The position numbers and the translations under genes are program-made. A DNA stretch of 55,198 nucleotides, taken from NCBI GenBank assembly GCA_030447725.1, contig JAUJOQ010000007.1, forward strand, positions 106,870 through 162,067, read 5' to 3'. Source of the DNA: Thermoleophilaceae bacterium. GTDB lineage: Bacteria; Actinomycetota; Thermoleophilia; Solirubrobacterales; Thermoleophilaceae. The notes below the pieces were generated by a model. That model was not told the origin of the DNA. It searched no databases and saw only the letters and a program-made list of their open reading frames with translations. The stretch's first letter is position 1. Each line of letters begins with the position of its first letter. Positions 8,250 to 16,650 of this stretch are shown in pieces.

Positions 8250-11200
8250 TCAGCGCCTCCCGTGCTTCTTGCGCGCGCGAGACACCGAGCTGCGCTTGGG
8301 CTTGGCCCTGGCGGCGCCGGCACCGCCCGTGCTGCTCACACTCGAGCCCGACGCCGAAGGCGCCGGCCTCGGCGAGCCGCCGTCACCGTTCGGCGCCTCT
8401 GATTTCGCCGCCGGAGAGCTGGGCGCCGGAGCGGGCGGCGCGGCCGGGGACTGGGCACCCCGGCCGTGGCCGGTCGCGGCGGCACCCCCGCGGTGCGCCG
8501 CCGGCGCCCGGGGGCCGTGGCGTCGGCCGGCGCCTCATCCTCCGGCTCGTCGCCGATCGTGCCGCTGGCGAAGGGCGGCACGATCCCCTCGTTGTCGCCC
8601 ATCACCAGCTTGCGCCTGCGCACGTAGACCGGCTCGCGCTCCTTCCACAGCGTCAGCACCGGCGAGGCGATGAAGATCGAGGAGTAGGCGCCCGACGCTA
8701 TCCCCACCAGCAGCGCGAAGGCGAAGTCGCGCAGCGTCTCGCCGCCGAAGAGCATCAGCGCGGACACCGGCATCAACGTCGAGAAGCTGGTGGCCAGCGA
8801 GCGCGTGAACACCTCGGACATCGAGCGGTTCACGATCTGCGAGAACGTCGCACGCGGCATCCGCGGCACGTTCTCGCGGATGCGGTCGAACACGATGATC
8901 GTGTCGTAGAGCGAGTAGCCCAGGATGGTGAGCAGCGCCGCGACCGTCGACGTGGTCACCTCCCGGCCGACCAGGGCATACACGCCGCCCGTGATGAGGA
9001 TGTCGTGGGCCACGGCGATCAGCACCGGCACCGCGAACTTGGCCTCGAAGCGCAGCGCGATGTAGATCGAGATCAGCAGCAGCGAGGCGATGATCGCGAT
9101 CAGCGCCGTCCGCGCGATCTGGGCGCCGAAGGTGGGGCCGATCGAGTTGACGGTGAAGTCGGCTTGGCTGACCCCGTAGTCGCCGTCGAGCGCCTCGCGG
9201 ACCTCGATCACCTCCGGGTTGCTCAGCGTCGAGGTGGAGATCTGGTAAACGGTCTCGCCCAACTCGGGCTCGTCCACCTCCTGGATCTCCGCGTCGCCAT
9301 AGCCGAGCGGGGAGAGCGTGTCGCGCACCTCGTCCACGCTCGCCGGCTGCTCGATCGGCGTCTTGATCCTGGTGCCAGACTCGAAGTCGATCCCGAACTT
9401 GATCCCCAGCCCGGCGATCGCCAGCGCGCCTGCCACCAGGATGATGCCGGAGGCTGAGAAGAAGTACTTCGAGCGCCCGATGAAGTCGAACTTCCAGCCT
9501 GCACGCTCCTTCGCCCCGATCGCAAACCTCGAGCCGATCAACCGCGTCCGGCTCATAGCGCCGAGGATCGCCGAGGTGGCGAGCACGGCGGTGAAGAGCG
9601 ACATGATCGTGCCCACCCCGAGGGTGAACGCGAAGCCCTTCACGCTCGAGGTGGCGAGCGTGAAGAGGATGAACGCCACCCCGATCGTGACCACGTTGGC
9701 GTCGACGATCGTGCGCAGCGCCTTGCTGTAGCCGCCGGCGATCGAGGCGGGGATCGACCTCCCCGCCCGCGCCTCCTCCTTGATCCGCTCGAAGATCACG
9801 ATGTTGGCGTCGGCGGCGATGCCGAGCGTGAGGATCAGCCCCGCGATGCCCGGCAGCGTGAGCGTGATCGGGATCACCTTGACCAGCGCGTAGAGCATCA
9901 CCGCGTAGACCACGAGCGCCACCGCGGCCACGACGCCGAGCACCCGATAGAAGACGAGCAAGAAGAGGACCGTGAGCAGCAGTCCCACGCCGCCGGCTAG
10001 CAGGCCCTGGTCGAGCGCCTGCTGGCCGAGGGTGGCCGACACCTGCGTCTGAGAGATCAGCTTGAGGTCGATGTCGAGCGCGCCGATGCGCAGGCTCTCG
10101 GCCAGGTCCTGGGTCTCCTGAAGGCTCCCGATGCCGTTGATCTGCGCGCCCGTGCGGCCGTCGATGCCCTCGGGGTTCTCGCGGAAGTCGATCGTCGCCA
10201 GCGAGACGATCTCGTTGTCGAGGGTGATCGCGAAGCGCTGCAGCAAGGCCTCGCGCTGCTCCTCCGTCGCGCCCGGCGGCAGCTGCGTGATCGCCGACTC
10301 GGCTCCGCGCTCGGCGATCCGCTTGGTCACGGCGGCGAACGCCTCGCGGCCCTCGTCGTTGAACTCCATCGTCACGATGGGTTCCTGGGTCTGCTGGTCG
10401 GTGTTCTGCTCGGGGTTCTTGATGTCCGATCCCGAAAGCTCGGTGTCGTCCTCGAGCACGTAGTAGTTGTTCACCGTCTCCGGCTGGTTCTCGGCCCGCT
10501 CTGCCTCGATCACCACGATGCCCTTCGGCGCCTGCAGCACCTGGCTGCCCGCGGGCGGGCCCGTGTCGCGGGTGCTGCTCTGATCGGCGTCCGATTCGGC
10601 GTCGCCGATCGGAACCGCTCTCAGCTCCTCCGTGCAGGAGCTGCCCTCGGGGATCTGGTCGTCGGTCCGGGCAGGGCCCTCGACCCCCTCGAAGTCGGCC
10701 AGCAGGTCCTCGCAGCTGCGGTCGGGGCCCGCTATCGCCCGGTCGTCTGGACCGAACAGGTAGAACTTCGCGTTCGACGTATCGTTGCGGCCGTCGTAGT
10801 ACTCGCGGATCTGCGTCTCGTCGCCGCCGAAGCGCTGCTCGATCTCAGGTTCGGGCCCGCCGGGCGGGATGTCGGTGGCCTCGGCCTTCGGCTCGGCCTT
10901 CGAGGCCACCTCGACCGCGTCGAAGAGCGACCTCGACCCGGTGTAGGGCTGGTCGGGCCCCCTGTCGCCGAGTACGTTGGGCTCCCAGTCATAGAACTGC
11001 AGCTGCGCGGTGGTGCCGACCTGCTCGATCGCGCGGTCAGCGTTGTCGACATTGGGCAGGCCGATGGAGATCTGGTCGCTGCCGGCGCGCTGGATCTCGG
11101 GCTCGGAGACGCCGAGGGCGTCGGTGCGCTTGCGGATCGTCTCGATCGCATCGTCGATGGCCTCGGGGGTGATCTCCGGCGAGTTGGGCGTCGGCACACC

Positions 11201-11335
11201 CTCGTAGACCAGCTCCACGCCGCCGCGCAGGTCCAGGCCGAGCACGGTCTCCTTGGTGGCGATCACGAACGCCGAGCCCGCGAGCAGCACGAGCACCAGC
11301 GCGATGATCGAGAAGTTACGGGTCTTGGATGTCAT
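8250..11335 (-). CDS. secDF: Fused protein translocase subunit SecD-SecF (one frameshift in the C-terminal tail)
   Basis: Inner-membrane RND-type motor that uses the proton gradient to pull proteins out through SecYEG. One polypeptide carries both halves. The SecD half has an N-terminal membrane helix, GLDLRGGVELV near residue 33, a large periplasmic domain with an acidic Gln/Asp-rich insertion, and TM helices with GIAADANIVIFERIKEE. The SecF half has GIKFGIDFESGT and YSLYDTIIVFDRIREN. The ATG frame runs to 8336 but ends in an Arg-rich stretch. In the shifted frame the tail becomes Ala/Pro/Ser-rich and finishes in RARKKHGRR, typical of actinobacterial SecF, with TGA at 8252-8250. One extra base in the five-G run at 8510-8514 would restore it. 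Starts 15 bp after the zinc-ribbon/PAS gene. Confidence 0.92.
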
Positions 11336-11350
11336 GGCGTGCGCGTCGGA

Positions 11351-11794
11351 TCAGCGGGGCGTAAGCACCAGCAGCAGCCCGCCGTCGTCGTCATAGGCGG
11401 GAAAGATGTCGGCCTTGGCCGCCTCGGCCCGGTCTCCTTCGGCGTGCACCGTCACCGGCTTGTCGAGCACCCTAACGCCCCACTCCAGCGCCGTGCCTAT
11501 GTGGTCGTCGCCCCTCTCGAACTCCAGGCCGAGCACCTCGTGCACCGGTCGTCCGATCACGTCGAGGTCGCCGAGCCCCGTGAGCTCCCGGGCCCCGCGG
11601 CCGGCGCCGATCAGGCGGGCCTGCTGGTCGCAGAGGAAGAAGGCGGCGTTGGGTGCCGGGTAGTAGTCGTCGAGCAGCTCGAAGAGGAAGCCAAATCCGC
11701 ACTTCTTGCACCCGCGGGCGCGATTGGCGAACCCGGCGGTCCGCTCGGTTCCCATGCTGCGATCGCCGCAGCTCGGACAGATGAAGTTGGGCAC
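11351..11794 (-). CDS. Zinc-ribbon and PAS-like domain protein
   Basis: A 147-residue cytoplasmic protein read from GTG at 11794. It begins VPNFICPSCG, with a second Cys pair (CKKCGF) about 25 residues on, forming a probable zinc ribbon. The remaining 100 residues look PAS-like (FFLCDQQARLIGAGRGA; GRPVHEVLGLEF; a closing GGLLLVLTPR). The longer frame to 11950 reads through short DNA repeats and is unlikely. It sits between ruvB and secDF and is probably co-transcribed with secDF. A sensory role is possible but not shown. Confidence 0.75.
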   Translation of the reverse strand: MPNFICPSCGDRSMGTERTAGFANRARGCKKCGFGFLFELLDDYYPAPNAAFFLCDQQARLIGAGRGARELTGLGDLDVIGRPVHEVLGLEFERGDDHIGTALEWGVRVLDKPVTVHAEGDRAEAAKADIFPAYDDDGGLLLVLTPR

Positions 11795-11814
11795 GTTGCT
11801 GAGACTAGCGGCGG

Positions 11815-11981
11815 GGCGTGCTCCGGCAACCGGCTGGGCGAGGAGCGCAGGCCGATCGCTGAAGGAGGAGCGCAGCCGGAACGTTGCCGGAGGAGCGCAG
11901 GCCGATCGCCGATCGGCCGAGCACCGCACGGATGATTCTCCGGCGAGCACCGCACCGGAGACTCTCCGGCGAGCACCGCAG
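11815..11981 (-). repeat. Cluster of imperfect short direct repeats
   Basis: The gap after ruvB holds five or six related units: GAGGAGCGCAGGCCGATCGC twice, GGAGGAGCGCAG once more, and CGAGCACCGCA three times, two of these preceded by CTCCGG. The units are 11-20 nt long and spaced by roughly 20-40 nt. No gene is present. They could form hairpins (GCCGATCGCCGATCGGCC is partly self-complementary) or be a slippage-born intergenic repeat. Confidence 0.65.
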
Positions 11982-13019
11982 CTAGAACAGCCGTTCGATG
12001 CCTCGCGGCGGCTCGAGGCCGAGGTGGGCGTAGGCCGCCGGGGTGGCCACCCGGCCGCGGGGGGTGCGCATGATCATGCCCCGCTGGAGCAAGTAGGGCT
12101 CATAGACATCCTCGACGGTGTCCTGCTCCTCACCGACGGCCACCGCGAGGGTCGAGAGGCCCACCGGGCCACCGCCGAACTTCTCGCAGACCGTGTGCAG
12201 GATCTCGCGGTCGAGGCGGTCGAGGCCCAGGGCGTCGACCTGCAGCAGCTCGAGGGCCTCGGCGGCGCCGGCGGCGTCGATCCGGCCACCGCCGCGAACC
12301 TCGGCGAAGTCGCGCACACGCTTGAGCAGCCGGTTGGCCACCCGCGGCGTGCCGCGCGCCCGAGAGGCGATCGTCTCCGCTCCCTGCGCGTCGATCTCCA
12401 CTCCGAGGATCCTCGCCGAGCGGCGCACGATCAGCCCCAGCTCCTCGGCCCCGTAGAGCTCCAGGCGGTGGGTGACCCCGAAGCGGTCCCGCAGCGGCGT
12501 GGTGAGCAGACCGGCGCGGGTGGTCGCTCCGATCAGCGTGAACTCGGGAAGGTCGAGGCTGACCACCTTGGCACCGGCGCCCTGGCCGACGGTGATCGGC
12601 AGGCGGCGATCCTCCATCGCGGGATAGAACGTCTCCTCCAGCGCCCGCGGCAGCCGGTGGATCTCGTCGACGAAGAACACCGAGCGCGGGGCGAGTGACG
12701 ACAGGTAGGAGGCCACGTCGCCCTTGCGCTCGAGCGCCGGGCCGGCTGTGGAGACGAAGTCGGCCTCGAGCTCGTTCGCCACGATCTGGGCCAGCGAGGT
12801 CTTGCCGAGACCGGGTGGTCCCGCCAGCAGCACGTGGTCGAGCGCCTCGCCGCGGTTGCGGGCCGCCTCGATGAACACGGCCAGCTGGTCCTTGACGGCG
12901 TCCTGCCCGACGAAGTCCTCGAGGCGCTTCGGGCGCAGCGACCGGTCCAGCTCGTCCTCTGCCGCCACCGCCACCGGCGTCTGTATGCGCTCCACCCCCG
13001 GTGTGCGTATACCGGTCAC
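11982..13019 (-). CDS. ruvB: Holliday junction branch migration ATPase RuvB
   Basis: Hexameric AAA+ motor that drives branch migration with RuvA. The 345-residue length is normal for the family. Visible motifs are Walker A GPPGLGKT (67-74), Walker B with FFVDEIHR (115-122), sensor GATTRAG and the arginine-finger region PLRDRFG, then a winged-helix C-terminus with RTPRGR. The start overlaps the ruvA stop by four bases, so translation is coupled. Confidence 0.98.
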   Translation of the reverse strand: MTGIRTPGVERIQTPVAVAAEDELDRSLRPKRLEDFVGQDAVKDQLAVFIEAARNRGEALDHVLLAGPPGLGKTSLAQIVANELEADFVSTAGPALERKGDVASYLSSLAPRSVFFVDEIHRLPRALEETFYPAMEDRRLPITVGQGAGAKVVSLDLPEFTLIGATTRAGLLTTPLRDRFGVTHRLELYGAEELGLIVRRSARILGVEIDAQGAETIASRARGTPRVANRLLKRVRDFAEVRGGGRIDAAGAAEALELLQVDALGLDRLDREILHTVCEKFGGGPVGLSTLAVAVGEEQDTVEDVYEPYLLQRGMIMRTPRGRVATPAAYAHLGLEPPRGIERLF

Positions 13020-13591
13020 CGTGCCGCCCTCAGGGCTTCGGCGATCAGCTCTTCGGGGGTGTCACCGGCCACGGCGTCGAGCAGCTCCTCCACCTCGCCC
13101 GGTTCGAAGCCCAGCCCCAGCAGGCCCTGGCGGGCCACCGAGCGGGGGTCGTCGGATGTGCGTGTGACCACGATCTCGTCGCTGATCGCGCCCGCCACCT
13201 TCTCGCGCAGCTCCACGATGATCCGCTCGGCGGTGCGCTTGCCGATGCCCGGCACGGCCTGGAAGCGCGCCGTGTCCCCGGAGGCGATTGCACCGAGCAG
13301 CTCGCGGGGCATCCCTCCCGAGAGCACGGCAAGCGCGACCTTCGGTCCCACGCCCTGGACGCCGATCAGCATCAGGAAGAGATCGCGCTCTGCCTCGGAG
13401 CCGAACCCGAACAGCTGCATGGCGTCCTCGCGCATGATCAGGTGCGAGTGCAGCGTCGCCTCCTTACCGGCTGCGGGCAGCGACGCCAGCGTGCCCGAGG
13501 AAACCGCCAGCCGGTAGCCCACGCCGCCGGCCTCGAGCACCACCTCACCGGGGCGGCGCACTAGCACCGTGCCCCTCACCGACGCGATCAT
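13016..13591 (-). CDS. ruvA: Holliday junction DNA helicase subunit RuvA
   Basis: Binds four-way junctions and loads RuvB. The 191-residue protein starts MIASVRGTV, has the OB-fold N-terminus, the double helix-hairpin-helix ([15 protein letters not shown] and [12 protein letters not shown]) and the C-terminal RuvB-binding domain ([15 protein letters not shown]). The start at 13591 overlaps the ruvC stop by four bases. Longer upstream frames are ruvC read out of frame. Confidence 0.98.
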   Translation of the reverse strand: MIASVRGTVLVRRPGEVVLEAGGVGYRLAVSSGTLASLPAAGKEATLHSHLIMREDAMQLFGFGSEAERDLFLMLIGVQGVGPKVALAVLSGGMPRELLGAIASGDTARFQAVPGIGKRTAERIIVELREKVAGAISDEIVVTRTSDDPRSVARQGLLGLGFEPGEVEELLDAVAGDTPEELIAEALRAAR

Positions 13592-14082
13592 CGCTGGATA
13601 GCGGCCAGCATCGGCGCTCCGTTGGCGTGGCAGATCGCGACGGCCAGGGCGTCGGCCGCGTGGTCGGGCTCGGGCGGCTCGGGCAGGGTCAGCAGCGCGC
13701 CCACCATCCTCTGGACCTGGTCCTTTGCGGCGCGGCCCGATCCGCAGACCGACTGCTTGATCTGCTGGGGGGTGTAGGAGAAGCAGGGCAGACACGCCTG
13801 CCCTGCCGCGAGCAGCACCACACCCCGCGCCTGCCCGACGGCGACCGCGCTGACCACGTTCTGGCCGAAGTAGAGATCCTCGATCGCGACGGCCTCGGGC
13901 TCGTGCTCGGAGATCAGGTCGCAGATCCGCGCATGGATGGTGGCCAGCCGGTTCTCGAGCGGCTGGCGGGCGGCGGTCTCGATCACGCCGCCGTCGAGCG
14001 CCACGAGCGTGTGCCCGCTGGATCGCACGACCCCATACCCGGTATGGGCCGTGCCGGGATCGATGCCGAGGACGATCACCAT
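13588..14082 (-). CDS. ruvC: Crossover junction endodeoxyribonuclease RuvC
   Basis: Resolves Holliday junctions made accessible by RuvAB. The 164-residue product starts MVIVLGIDPG. The four expected acidic catalytic positions are D8, E68 (in IEDLYFGQN), D140 and D144 (in DHAADALAVA). First gene of the ruvC-ruvA-ruvB operon, with four-base overlaps at both junctions. Its start lies 63 bp from that of a divergent secreted-protein gene, so the promoters must be close or overlapping. Confidence 0.97.
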   Translation of the reverse strand: MVIVLGIDPGTAHTGYGVVRSSGHTLVALDGGVIETAARQPLENRLATIHARICDLISEHEPEAVAIEDLYFGQNVVSAVAVGQARGVVLLAAGQACLPCFSYTPQQIKQSVCGSGRAAKDQVQRMVGALLTLPEPPEPDHAADALAVAICHANGAPMLAAIQR

Positions 14083-14145
14083 CGTGGTGATTCTGCGGCT
14101 CGGGTCGGATGCCTTCCGCGTGGCTACGATCCCGACGTGCGGGCT

Positions 14146-15828
14146 ATGGGATGGAGCATCCTTGTCGGGGCGGGCTGTGTCCTCTGCCTTGCGCTGGCCG
14201 GGTCCGCCTCGGCGGGAGAGGTCCGATTCGGCGACGGAGGGTGGTCGTGGTTTCAGGATCCGCGCGCGATCACACACAGGGGCGCCCATACGCGAACCTA
14301 CGTCGGCTTCGTGACCCCCACCGGCGACGTGACGGTGGCGTCCTACGACCACGCGACGAAGCAGGTTGCGAGATTCGTGCTGCACGCAGCCCTTCAGGAG
14401 GACGACCATGCGAGCCCGGCCCTGTTCGTGCGACCCGACGGTCGGCTCGTGGCGTTCTACGCCAAGCACAGCGGCACGCCCTTCTACTACCGGACCACCG
14501 TCAACCCCGAGGACGTGACGTCCTGGGGAACGGCGCAGATCCTCGACACGAACACCGCGGGGCCGTACGGCTTCACCTATCCCAACCCGATCCGGCTGGC
14601 GACGGAGAGGAGGACCTACCTCTTCTGGCGCGGAGGCAACCTCGACCCGACCTTCTCGATCCAGAAGGACGGAGAGACCGGGTGGGCAGCTGCCCGCAGC
14701 CTGATCCACGTTCCCAACAACCAGCCCGGCCCCTCCGCCGAGCGTCCCTATGTCAAGTACGCGTCTGACGGGGAGGACACGATCCACTTCGCCTACACCA
14801 ACGCCCATCCCAACGAGACGCCGGATGTGAACATCTACTACGGGCGTATCCGGGCGGGACGCGTCGAGGCCGTGGATGGCGCCGACCTCGCAGAGCTGGG
14901 CACGCCGATCCTTCCGCGGGACGCCGACCTGGTGTTCGACGGCGCCGGGCCGGCCTGGATCCACGACGTGGCCGTGGGCGCCGACGGAAGGCCCGTGATG
15001 GTGTTCGCGACCTTTCCGACCTCGACCTCGGCCACGGATCACCTCTACCACTACGCGCGCTGGAACGGCTCGTCTTGGGACGTGCACCAGATAACTCCTG
15101 CCGGCGGGTCGATCAGCACGGGCGGGCGTTCGCCCCTCTACTCGGGCGGCATCACCCTCGACCACGACGACCCCTCGAACGTGTACCTCTCCCGTCAGGT
15201 GGGACAGGCTTGGTGGGTGGAGGCCTGGAAGACCACGGACGGCGGGGCCACGTGGGCCAGCCGCACGCTCACGCCGGGCTCGACGGTGAAGAACGTACGA
15301 CCCCTGTCCCCCCGGGGCAACGAGCCCAACGGCGAGATGGTGCTCTGGATGAGCGGCGCCTATCCCAACTACAACACTCTGCAGACCGCTGTCACGTCTT
15401 TCATCGAGGATCCGCCCCCGCCGGTGTTCGAACCGCCGGCCCCGCCCACGCCGGGCCCGACTACCACGCCAACCACCTCTCCGGTGTCGGACGTGCGCCT
15501 GGCGCGCGCGTCGCCGGGGTCGGGGGTGGTGCGGGTCGGCCCGCGTGGAGGCGGGCGCCTGGCCGTGCACTGCCGCGCCGAGGCGAGTGACCGCTGCAAG
15601 GTCTCGGGGTCCCTGCGCCGGGCAGCCGGCCGGCTCGGCGCCATCTCGGGCACCGTGGGAGCAGGGAGGCGCGCGACCGTTGCGGTGCGCCTGACCAGGC
15701 GCGGCAGGGTGCAGATCCAGCGCGCGGGGCAACTGCGCGTGCGCGTGGTCGCCACCTCGAGCAGCCTGTCAGGCCGCGGATCGCCCGTGCGCGGGAAGGT
15801 GCGGCTGGTGCTTCGCCGAAGGCGTTAG
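14146..15828 (+). CDS. Secreted BNR-repeat (beta-propeller) protein
   Basis: A 560-residue protein with a signal peptide (hydrophobic core about residues 4-18, ending SASAGE). The next 400 residues resemble the BNR_4 family of sialidase-like propellers (WSWFQDPRAITH, repeated Asp-box-like turns such as TDGGATW). A Pro/Thr-rich linker and a basic C-terminal module, which may anchor it to the envelope, follow. The ligand is probably a carbohydrate, but no catalytic set is recognisable. It is the only plus-strand gene in this block. It splits yebC from ruvC and overlaps the yebC stop by four bases. ATG 14146 is chosen because the signal peptide begins there; a GTG at 14137 is possible. Confidence 0.8.
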   Translation: MGWSILVGAGCVLCLALAGSASAGEVRFGDGGWSWFQDPRAITHRGAHTRTYVGFVTPTGDVTVASYDHATKQVARFVLHAALQEDDHASPALFVRPDGRLVAFYAKHSGTPFYYRTTVNPEDVTSWGTAQILDTNTAGPYGFTYPNPIRLATERRTYLFWRGGNLDPTFSIQKDGETGWAAARSLIHVPNNQPGPSAERPYVKYASDGEDTIHFAYTNAHPNETPDVNIYYGRIRAGRVEAVDGADLAELGTPILPRDADLVFDGAGPAWIHDVAVGADGRPVMVFATFPTSTSATDHLYHYARWNGSSWDVHQITPAGGSISTGGRSPLYSGGITLDHDDPSNVYLSRQVGQAWWVEAWKTTDGGATWASRTLTPGSTVKNVRPLSPRGNEPNGEMVLWMSGAYPNYNTLQTAVTSFIEDPPPPVFEPPAPPTPGPTTTPTTSPVSDVRLARASPGSGVVRVGPRGGGRLAVHCRAEASDRCKVSGSLRRAAGRLGAISGTVGAGRRATVAVRLTRRGRVQIQRAGQLRVRVVATSSSLSGRGSPVRGKVRLVLRRRR

Positions 15829-16580
15829 GCGCCGGCAGCCACGCGCTCGAGCACCTCGGCGGCGACGTCGAAGTTGGCGTGCACCGCCTGCACGTCGTCG
15901 TGCTCCTCGAGTTGATCGATCAGGCGCATCAGCCTGGCGGCGTCGCCCTCCTCCACCGGGGTCCGGGTAGTGGGCCGCATCGCCACTTCGGCGGAGTCCG
16001 GCTCGATGCCCGCTTCGACGAGCGCGTCGCGGACGGCGGTGAAGTCCTCGGGCGCGGTCACGATCTCGAACACGTCGTCGTCGTGCGCCACGTCTTCGGC
16101 GCCGGCGTCGATCGCCACCATCAGGTCATCCTCGGAGTAGCGGGAGCCGTCGACCGCGAACTCGCCCTTCTTCTCGAAGATCCAGGCCACCGAGCCGGGC
16201 TCACCGAGGCTGCCGCCGCTCTTGGTGAACATGTAGCGCACCTCGGAGCCGGTGCGGTTGCGGTTGTCGGTGAGCGTCTCCGCGAGGATCGCCACTCCGC
16301 CAGGGCCGTAGCCCTCATAGGTCACGCTCTCGAACGCGGCGCCGTCCTGATCGGCGCCGGCGCCCTTCGCGATCGCGCGCTCGATGTTGTCCTTGGGCAT
16401 GCTCGCATCCTTGGCCTTCTGGACGGCGAGCGCCAGGGAGGGGTTGCCCTCGACATCACCCCCGCCCTCGCGCGCGGCCACCTGGATGGCGCGCACGAGC
16501 TTGGTGAACGCCTTGCCCCGGCGCTGGTCGACGATCGCCTTCTTGTGCTTGATGGACGCCCACTTGGAATGACCTGACAT
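15825..16580 (-). CDS. yebC: YebC/PmpR family protein (TACO1-like)
   Basis: Conserved cytoplasmic protein of the YebC/PmpR/TACO1 family, linked to transcriptional control and to translation of difficult sequences such as proline runs. The 251 residues start MSGHSKWASIKHKKA and contain SMPKDNIERAI and YEGYGPGGVA, all signatures of the family. yebC immediately upstream of ruvCAB is the common bacterial order; here a plus-strand secreted gene lies between them. Confidence 0.97.
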   Translation of the reverse strand: MSGHSKWASIKHKKAIVDQRRGKAFTKLVRAIQVAAREGGGDVEGNPSLALAVQKAKDASMPKDNIERAIAKGAGADQDGAAFESVTYEGYGPGGVAILAETLTDNRNRTGSEVRYMFTKSGGSLGEPGSVAWIFEKKGEFAVDGSRYSEDDLMVAIDAGAEDVAHDDDVFEIVTAPEDFTAVRDALVEAGIEPDSAEVAMRPTTRTPVEEGDAARLMRLIDQLEEHDDVQAVHANFDVAAEVLERVAAGA

Positions 16581-16650
16581 GCGACAAGCGTAGCCCGCGC
16601 AAGCAGCGCGCCTCCGACAAGCGCACCGAGGCAGATGAGCGATCGGGTGG

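Noticed and set aside
14083..15732. Minus-strand extension of ruvC to 714 codons
   Set aside because: The conserved RuvC N-terminus with its own ATG is at 14082; the extension is the antisense of the secreted propeller gene.
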